Below, piece after piece: positions 58,509-64,000 of a stretch of DNA of 64,000 nucleotides. The stretch covers positions 2,976,001-3,040,000 of the forward strand of contig NZ_CP012640.2 in assembly GCF_001412595.2 (NCBI RefSeq), written 5' to 3'. The stretch's first letter is position 1, and each line of letters opens with the position of its first letter. The notes beneath the pieces are model-generated. The model saw only the letters and a program-made list of their open reading frames with translations, was not told the origin of the DNA and ran no database searches. Both the position numbers and the translations under genes were made by a program. This DNA comes from Massilia sp. WG5 (lineage in GTDB: Bacteria > Pseudomonadota > Gammaproteobacteria > Burkholderiales > Burkholderiaceae_D).

Positions 58509-60668
58509 ATGAAAAAATCCTTGATCTCGCTCGCCGTCCTGGCCAGCTTCGCGGCACAAGCCGACGAAGGCATGTGGATGCCGCAGCAGCTGCCACAAGT
58601 AGCCAAGCAACTGAAAGCCGATGGCCTCAAGCTCGACCCGGCCACCCTGACCAAGCTGACCGAATTTCCGGCCGGCGCCATCGTGAGCCTGGGCGGTTGC
58701 TCGGCTTCCTTCGTCTCGCCGCAGGGCCTGGTGATCACCAACCACCACTGCGTCTACAACAGCGTGGCGATCAATTCGACCCCGCAGCGCGACCTGCTGA
58801 ACGACGGCTTCCTGGCCAAGAGCATGGCCGAGGAACTGCCGGCCGCGCCGGGCAGCCGCGTGTTCGTGACCGAGGAAGTGGCCAACGTCAGCAATCGCGT
58901 GATCACCCCGGAAGTCGCCAAGCTGACCGGCAAGGCGCGCGTCGAAGCGATCGAGAAGAACCAGAAAGCCCTGGTGGCCGAGTGCGAAAAGGACGCCGGC
59001 TACCGCTGCACGGTGCCGAGCTTCTACGGCGGCCTCGAGTTCTACCGTATCAAGCAGCTGGAAATCCGCGACGTGCGCCTGGTGCACGCCCCGCCGTCGG
59101 GCGTGGGTAAATTCGGCGGCGACACCGACAACTGGATGTGGCCGCGCCACACCGGCGACTATGGTTTCTACCGCGCCTACGTCAGCAAGGACGGCAAGGC
59201 CGCCGACTTCTCGAAGGACAACGTGCCCTACCAGCCGAAGCACTTCCTCAAGATCGCCAAGGAAGGCGTGAAGGAAGGCGACTTCATCATGGCGCTGGGC
59301 TATCCGGGCCGCACCAACCGCCACCGCCTGCCGTCGGAAGTGGCCTTCACCTTCGACTGGAACTACCCGGCCTTCGTGAAGGCATCGGGCGAGACCCTGG
59401 CCGTCATTGAGCGCGAGACCAAGAACGATCCGGCCGCCAAGCTGAAATACGCGGGCCAGATCGCCGGCGTCAACAACTACTACAAGAACCGCAAGGGCAT
59501 GATCGCCAGCTACGAAGGCAGCGACATCCTGGCGCGCAAGACCGCCGAGCACAATGCGCTGAAGGCCTGGGTCAACGCCAATCCGCAGCGCAAGGCCGAA
59601 TTCGGCGCCGACATCGAGGCCGTCGAGAAGCTGATCGCCGAGCGCGACGCCAACGTCAAGCGTGAATTCTTCCTGAGCTACTCGACCCCGCGCTTCCTGA
59701 ACTCGGCGCGTACCCTGTACCGCCTGGCCAACGAGCGCAGCAAGCCGGACGCCGACCGCAAGTCGGGCTACCAGGAACGCGACATGCCGCGCCTGAACGC
59801 CGTCATCGCCGGCCAGGACCGCACCTACGACGAGAAGGTCGACAAGGCGCTGGTGCTGAATTTCCTGAAACAATACAACGCGCAACCGGCCAACGAGCAT
59901 AAGCTCGCCTTCGACAACGCCCTCGGCATCAAGCCGGGCATGAGCGAAGCCGAGCTGAAGACCGCGCTCGACAAGCTGTACGCCGGTTCGCAGCTGCAGA
60001 ACAAGGACGTCCGCAGCGCGTGGCTGAGCAAGTCGCCGGCTGAGTTCCAGGCCAGCAACGACGCCTTCATCAAGGCCGCCGTTGCCCTGTACGACGCCGA
60101 CCGCAAGGACGAAGCCGACGAAGAAGAACTGGGCGGCAACATCCAGAAGGCCTACGCCAGCTACATGAAGGCCAAGATCGCCTACATGAACAGCAAGGGC
60201 CAGGCGGTCTATCCGGACGCCAACTCGACCCTGCGCGTCACCTTCGGCAACATCAAGGGCCGCAACTACGGCGCCGACGGCACCGGTTCCTGGACCGCCT
60301 TCACCACCGTGAAGGGCGTGCTCGCCAAGCACACCGGCGAAGGCGAGTTCAATGCGCCGGAGCGCCAGCTGGCCGCGATCCGCGCCAAGGACTTCGGCAA
60401 GTATGCCGATCCGAAGCTGAAGACCGTGCCGGTCGACTACCTGGCGACGCTCGACATCACCGGCGGCAATTCCGGTTCGGCCGCGCTGAACGCCAGGGGC
60501 GAGCTGATCGGCCTGGCCTTCGACGGCACCCTGGATTCGATCATCTCGGACTGGGACTTCAACAAGGAAGCCACGCGCGACATCCAAGTCGACATCCGCT
60601 ACATCCTGTGGAACATGGACAAGGTCGATCACGCCGACAACCTGCTGAAGGAGATGGGCGTCAAGTAA
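58509..60668 (+). CDS. S46-family dipeptidyl-peptidase, DPP7-like
   Basis: A 719-residue exported serine peptidase that removes dipeptides from the N-terminus. The start ATG 58509 gives a short signal peptide (KKSLISLAVLASFAAQA). The catalytic triad can be assigned: His80 in VITNHHCVYN, Asp in GGDTDNWMWPRHTGD, Ser in TGGNSGSAALN. After the catalytic Ser the specificity position reads GLAFDGTLDS: Gly, as in DPP7 (hydrophobic P1), not the Arg of DPP11. It probably feeds on peptides in the periplasm. A terminator follows. Confidence 0.93.
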   Translation: MKKSLISLAVLASFAAQADEGMWMPQQLPQVAKQLKADGLKLDPATLTKLTEFPAGAIVSLGGCSASFVSPQGLVITNHHCVYNSVAINSTPQRDLLNDGFLAKSMAEELPAAPGSRVFVTEEVANVSNRVITPEVAKLTGKARVEAIEKNQKALVAECEKDAGYRCTVPSFYGGLEFYRIKQLEIRDVRLVHAPPSGVGKFGGDTDNWMWPRHTGDYGFYRAYVSKDGKAADFSKDNVPYQPKHFLKIAKEGVKEGDFIMALGYPGRTNRHRLPSEVAFTFDWNYPAFVKASGETLAVIERETKNDPAAKLKYAGQIAGVNNYYKNRKGMIASYEGSDILARKTAEHNALKAWVNANPQRKAEFGADIEAVEKLIAERDANVKREFFLSYSTPRFLNSARTLYRLANERSKPDADRKSGYQERDMPRLNAVIAGQDRTYDEKVDKALVLNFLKQYNAQPANEHKLAFDNALGIKPGMSEAELKTALDKLYAGSQLQNKDVRSAWLSKSPAEFQASNDAFIKAAVALYDADRKDEADEEELGGNIQKAYASYMKAKIAYMNSKGQAVYPDANSTLRVTFGNIKGRNYGADGTGSWTAFTTVKGVLAKHTGEGEFNAPERQLAAIRAKDFGKYADPKLKTVPVDYLATLDITGGNSGSAALNARGELIGLAFDGTLDSIISDWDFNKEATRDIQVDIRYILWNMDKVDHADNLLKEMGVK

Positions 60669-60701
60669 TCGCCCGCACGGGCGCCGTCCGGCCCCCGTCC
60701 C

Positions 60702-60738
60702 AAAAAGCCACGCTGCCTTCGGGCGCGTGGCTTTTTTT
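60702..60738 (+). terminator. Intrinsic terminator after S46 peptidase
   Basis: AAAAAGCCACGC, loop TGCCTTCGG, GCGTGGCTTTTTTT: a strong stem with a T run (and A on the other side). It isolates the peptidase gene from the TIR-SLATT-SLOG cluster that begins at 60801. Confidence 0.92.
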
Positions 60739-60800
60739 ATTACAAAGAGTATTTAGTTTGATATCATTTTGCGATTAATCAGCGATCCTTCTGCCGCCCT

Positions 60801-61670
60801 ATGAAGCTGCTCGTCAAAATCAATCTGGGTCTGGTCGCCGTGTTCGGAGTCGGCTTTCTCGCCACTGGCTTCTTTACGCGCCAGGTGCTGCAGCAGCACG
60901 CGGAGCAGGAAGTGATCGGCCATGCGCGGCTGATGATGGAGGCGGCGATGGCGGCGCGCGGCTACACCACCAGCGAAATCAAGCCCCTCCTCACCCCGCA
61001 GCTGCTCAAGACCTTCCTGCCGCAGACCGTCCCCTCGTATGCGGCGACCCAGAGCTTCGCGGCCCTGCACAAATCGAATCCCGACTACTCGTACAAGGAA
61101 GCGACGCTGAACCCGACCAATCCGCGCGACCGCGTGGTCGACTGGGAAGCGGACGTGGTGCAGCGCCTGCGCGATCATCCGGACACCAGGGAATTCATCG
61201 GCCAGCGCAACAGCGAAACCGGTCCTTCGCTGTACCTGGCGCGCCCGATCCGCATCAACGACGAGCAGTGCCTGAGCTGCCACAGCACCCCGGCCGCGGC
61301 GCCGGCCAGCATGCTGGCCCTGTACGGATCGAACAACGGCTTCGGCTGGAAGCTGGGCGAGGTGGTCGGCAGCCAGATCGTCTCGGTGCCGCTGGACGTG
61401 GCCATGCGCCAGGCCGACCGCACCGTGAAAGGAATCATGACCGGCTTCGCCCTGTCCTTCGCCGCGCTGCTGGTGTTCGTGAACGCGGTAATGTACTGGC
61501 TGGTGCTGCGCCCGATGCAGCGCATCGCGCGCATCGCCGACGCGGTGAGCGAAGGCCGCGCCGGCGTCGAACCCTTCCCGAAAGGCGGCAGCGACGAACT
61601 GGCGGTGCTCAGTACCGCCTTCACGCGCATGCGCCGCAGTATGGAAAAAGCCCTCGCGCTGCTGGATTGA
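60801..61670 (+). CDS. DUF3365-HAMP membrane sensor with c-type heme motif
   Basis: A 289-residue membrane protein. TM1 (INLGLVAVFGVGFLATGFFT) is followed by a periplasmic DUF3365 (Tll0287-like) domain with LMMEAAMAARGYT, PSYAATQSF and PDYSYKEATLNPTNPRD. A heme-c attachment site CLSCH lies at residues 157-161. TM2 (IMTGFALSFAALLVFVNAVM) leads to a HAMP domain (RPMQRIARIADAVSEGRAGV) and the protein ends a few residues later without any output domain. Such sensors normally carry a kinase or cyclase. The TIR gene starts three bases after the stop, suggesting a joint transcript. No clear ribosome-binding site. Confidence 0.85.
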   Translation: MKLLVKINLGLVAVFGVGFLATGFFTRQVLQQHAEQEVIGHARLMMEAAMAARGYTTSEIKPLLTPQLLKTFLPQTVPSYAATQSFAALHKSNPDYSYKEATLNPTNPRDRVVDWEADVVQRLRDHPDTREFIGQRNSETGPSLYLARPIRINDEQCLSCHSTPAAAPASMLALYGSNNGFGWKLGEVVGSQIVSVPLDVAMRQADRTVKGIMTGFALSFAALLVFVNAVMYWLVLRPMQRIARIADAVSEGRAGVEPFPKGGSDELAVLSTAFTRMRRSMEKALALLD

Positions 61671-61673
61671 ACC

Positions 61674-62339
61674 ATGCCCTACGACGTTTTCCTCAGCCAC
61701 TCCCATGTCGACAAAAGCCATGCCGACGCGATCTGCCACTGCCTCGAAAACGCCGGGGTGCGCTGCTGGGTCGCGCCGCGCGACATCCGCCCCAGCGAAG
61801 ACTGGGCGGAGGCCATCATCAACGGCATGGACCAGTGCCGCATCCTGCTGCTGATCTTCTCGTCCAGCTCCAACAACTCGCCGCAGGTGCGGCGCGAAGT
61901 CGAGCGCGCGGTCAACAAGGGGCTGACGATCCTGCCGTTCCGGATCGAAGCGGTGGCGCCGTCCAAGAGCCTCGAATACTTCATCAGCACCCAGCACTGG
62001 CTCGACGCCTTCGACCGCGACCTCGATCTCAGCCTGGCCGAGCTCCGGCAAAGCGTGAGCGCCGTGCTGGGAACGCGCCGGCATGCGGAACCCGCGCCGG
62101 CCTTCATCCCTGCGCCCGCGCCGCCGATCATTCCCGCGCCTTCCCTGGCGCCCGCCGACCAGGAACCGCTCGCCCTCGAACTGGCGCGCGTCCTCGGTCC
62201 GATCGCGCGCCAGCTGGTCAAGCGCGCGGCACTGCCCGGCCGCAGCCGCCAGGACGTGATCGCGGCGGTGGCGCAGGAAATCGACGACGCCGCGGAACGC
62301 AAGCAGTTCCTGAGCCGCTGCGGCGCCCAGTCCACCTGA
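61674..62339 (+). CDS. TIR-domain protein
   Basis: A 221-residue cytoplasmic protein. Residues 1-120 are a bacterial TIR domain: YDVFLSHSHVDKSHADAI, CWVAPRDIRPSEDWAEAI (BB-loop region), LLLIFSSSSNNSPQVRREVE and TILPFRIE. The Glu in the VRRE segment (E75) is at the place of the catalytic Glu of NAD-cleaving TIR domains. A Pro/Ala-rich linker (residues about 138-160) leads to a small helical C-terminal domain of about 60 residues. TIR proteins of this kind cleave NAD or make cyclic ADP-ribose-type signals. Tight spacing on both sides. Confidence 0.9.
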   Translation: MPYDVFLSHSHVDKSHADAICHCLENAGVRCWVAPRDIRPSEDWAEAIINGMDQCRILLLIFSSSSNNSPQVRREVERAVNKGLTILPFRIEAVAPSKSLEYFISTQHWLDAFDRDLDLSLAELRQSVSAVLGTRRHAEPAPAFIPAPAPPIIPAPSLAPADQEPLALELARVLGPIARQLVKRAALPGRSRQDVIAAVAQEIDDAAERKQFLSRCGAQST

Positions 62340-62351
62340 GCCAGGCCTCCC

Positions 62352-63464
62352 ATGTCCCGTTTCGATATCCGCTGCCGCAGCGCCGGCCGTATCCGCAATT
62401 TCTTCCGCCGGCATTTCCTGCTGGCCGGCTGGGAGGCGCACGACCTGCCCGCCGCGCCCAGCCAGGACAGCAGCCAGGCCCTGCTCGAACGGCTGACCGG
62501 TCCGGTCCTGCTGCAGCGCGTGACCGGCGCCCTGCACGAGTCGGATGCGCAGGCCCAGCGGATCGGCGGCTGCGCACGCGACGCCTACACAGTGCTCTAC
62601 GGCTGCTCGGCGCTGGCGGTGCTGCTGGCCGCATGGGGCGTGGCCTCGGAATCGGACGGCCTGCGTCTTGCGCTGGCGGTGGCGGAACTGGCGACGCTGC
62701 TGGTGCTGTTCCTTACCTTCCGCAGCGCGCACAAGGTCAACTGGCACGAGCACTGGCTCGGGCTGCGCTTTCATGCGGAATTCCTGCGCTGCCTGCCGCT
62801 CGTGGTGGCGCTGGACCGGGAACGCGCGCCGCTGTGGCTGCACGGCCGCGCGCAGCACGGGATCGATGCGGAAGACGCGCCCCTGCCGCCTCACCTGGCC
62901 GCGCTGTCCGGCCATCGCCACGCCAGCCAGGATGCGCGCGCCGCCGCCCACGAGCGCGAACGGCACGAGATGCGCGCCGGCCTGCTGGCGAAACTGGGCG
63001 CCCTCTGCAGCGCCGACCAGTGGACCTACACCCGGACCGCGCTGGCCTATGCGCTCCAGCTCGCGCGCCAGCAGCTGCGCTACCACTGCCGGCGCGCGCA
63101 GGAGGAGCAGATCATCGTCCACCGCGTCCATGCGATTTCGCTGGCCAGCTTTGCGGTCACCATCGCGGCGGTGATGGCGCACCTGGTCTGGCATGAGCCG
63201 GTCCTGACCATGATCTCGACCGGGGTCCCGGCCTTCGCCGCTTCCCTGCAGGGTTTCACCGCGCAGGAAGAGTCGGAGCGCCTGACGGCATCGTACGGGG
63301 CGATGGCGCACCGGCTGGATGCCTGGCTGAACACCGCGCTGGAAGACGGCGCGGGCGTTGGCGACGTGCAGGAGCATCTGTCGACGCTGGTGGAGTTGCT
63401 GATGTCCGAAGTCCACGACTGGCACCGCCTGTTCGGCGAAAAAGGCATGTACCACCTCGGCTGA
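62352..63464 (+). CDS. SLATT/DUF4231-like membrane protein, four TM
   Basis: A 370-residue protein, 12 bases after the TIR gene. Two hydrophobic pairs are visible: residues 79-99 and 104-123, and 259-279 and 284-300. After the first pair comes a segment WHEHWLGLRFHAEFLRCLP, which has the conserved W-x-x-x-R-x-x-A-E-x-L-R pattern of SLATT domains (SMODS/SLOG-associating two-TM effector). The long middle loop (about 125-258) is charged and helical. SLATT proteins are predicted pore-forming effectors controlled by nucleotide signals. Assignment is by pattern and neighbourhood, not by close similarity; confidence is moderate. Confidence 0.65.
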   Translation: MSRFDIRCRSAGRIRNFFRRHFLLAGWEAHDLPAAPSQDSSQALLERLTGPVLLQRVTGALHESDAQAQRIGGCARDAYTVLYGCSALAVLLAAWGVASESDGLRLALAVAELATLLVLFLTFRSAHKVNWHEHWLGLRFHAEFLRCLPLVVALDRERAPLWLHGRAQHGIDAEDAPLPPHLAALSGHRHASQDARAAAHERERHEMRAGLLAKLGALCSADQWTYTRTALAYALQLARQQLRYHCRRAQEEQIIVHRVHAISLASFAVTIAAVMAHLVWHEPVLTMISTGVPAFAASLQGFTAQEESERLTASYGAMAHRLDAWLNTALEDGAGVGDVQEHLSTLVELLMSEVHDWHRLFGEKGMYHLG

Positions 63465-63466
63465 CG

Positions 63467-64000
63467 ATGACTGCGCCCGACGCTTCCACCTTCGCGATCG
63501 CGGTCAGCGGTCACCGCGCGCTGGATGCGGACGACTGCGTGCGGGCGCGTGCGCAGCTGTCCGCGCTGCTGGCCGCGCTGGTGGCCGGGACTGCGCAGGC
63601 GGCCCCGCGGACGCGGCTGGATTGCCTGTCCGCGCTGGCGGCGGGCGCGGACCAGCTGTTCGCCGAGCAGGTGCTGGCCCTGCAGGCGCAGTGCGGCGCC
63701 GGGCGGGTACGGCTGCTGGTGCCGCTGCCGATGCCCGAAGCGGACTACATCGAGAGCCAGGAGGCGCCGGGGTCGCACGCATTCCGCGACAGCTATCTTG
63801 CCCTGCGCGCCCGCGCGCAGGACGTGTTCGAGGTGCCGGCGGACGGCGGCCCGCTCACCGGCAGCGCACCCTACGAAAGGCTGGGGGATTATCTCGCGCA
63901 GAAGGCGGACCTGCTGGTCGCGCTGTGGGACGGCGACACCAATGCGGCGCGCCAGCCCGGCGGCACTTTCGACGTGGTGATGCGTTATCTCGCCACGCCG
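63467..64000 (+). CDS. SLOG-like nucleotide-binding protein, cut by window end
   Basis: Open from ATG 63467 (two bases after the SLATT-like stop) to the window end, 178 codons, no stop. Rossmann-like features of the SLOG superfamily: N-terminal FAIAVSGHRALD with the G-H-R turn, DCLSALAAGADQLFAEQVLA, RLLVPLPMPEADY and ADLLVALWDGDTNAARQPGG. SLOG proteins bind NAD- or nucleotide-derived ligands, as ThsA does in Thoeris. The gene probably continues well beyond the edge and may carry an additional domain. Its link to the TIR and SLATT genes is by operon position. Confidence 0.72.
   Translation, partial: MTAPDASTFAIAVSGHRALDADDCVRARAQLSALLAALVAGTAQAAPRTRLDCLSALAAGADQLFAEQVLALQAQCGAGRVRLLVPLPMPEADYIESQEAPGSHAFRDSYLALRARAQDVFEVPADGGPLTGSAPYERLGDYLAQKADLLVALWDGDTNAARQPGGTFDVVMRYLATP

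Noticed and set aside
60753..63455. 900-codon minus-strand open frame over the TIR and SLATT region
   Set aside because: Same effect: antisense of real genes, Arg/Gln/Gly/His-rich, no motif. The plus-strand proteins have recognisable domains and helices.

Overview
The window looks like chromosome from a betaproteobacterium of the family Oxalobacteraceae, most likely a Massilia/Telluria-type organism. This rests on protein character and gene order (lptD-surA-pdxA-rsmA, amgK-murU beside lptD, PEP-CTERM proteins, short GC-rich dispersed palindromes) and on strongly GC-rich third codon positions; no rRNA or tRNA gene is present to confirm it. I see no insertion sequence, prophage or CRISPR array.

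Layout. 1-6.4 kb is housekeeping: leuS (3' end beyond the left edge), a barstar-like gene, dapB, bamE, fur, hrcA and a HAD hydrolase. 6.6-9.1 kb is accessory: two tandem paralogous lipoproteins, then a stretch with no convincing gene flanked by two near-identical ~100-bp units, each carrying a palindrome, a pyrimidine-rich segment and an intrinsic terminator (candidate twin small RNAs). 9.3-20 kb holds a short haloperoxidase-like protein, the envelope operon lptD-surA-pdxA-rsmA on the minus strand and, divergently, amgK-murU-pepP-ubiH-like. 20-23 kb has a LysR regulator, an orphan pilin, a PEP-CTERM protein behind a textbook sigma-54 promoter, and a decapitated gene fragment. 23.1-30.4 kb is a CoA-dependent dicarboxylate cluster (MaoC hydratase, acyl-CoA dehydrogenase, class III CoA-transferase, MmgE/PrpD, CitE-like lyase, TRAP binding protein, methyltransferase). 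30.4-33.4 kb is pntAa-pntAb-pntB. 33.6-39.7 kb has a Nudix hydrolase, mnmA, a CheW, a chemoreceptor, a receiver domain without its phosphoacceptor, a 5'-3' exonuclease and a GST. 39.8-43.4 kb has a CocE-type hydrolase, a second PEP-CTERM protein and a DUF72 protein.

43.4-47.7 kb is an iron region: feoA-feoB-Cys-rich partner, two Fur-box-like sites, bfd, a PepSY-type membrane protein and bfr; fur itself is at 4.1 kb. 47.7-60.7 kb has a PfkB kinase, a GST, purB, a TonB receptor, cytochrome b561 with two YceI proteins, a glycine-zipper stress protein with four exact 180-bp repeats, a GlsB-like protein, a phospholipase-D/cardiolipin synthase and a large S46 dipeptidyl-peptidase.

The most interesting part is the right end (60.8 kb to the edge): four tightly packed genes encoding a heme-c DUF3365-HAMP membrane sensor, a TIR-domain protein, a four-TM SLATT-like membrane protein and a SLOG-like protein cut by the window end. 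TIR (nucleotide-signal synthase or NADase), SLOG (nucleotide-ligand sensor) and SLATT (membrane effector) are the parts of nucleotide-signalling conflict systems such as Thoeris. Joining them to a heme sensor in one apparent operon is unusual and is the best candidate here for an undescribed system.
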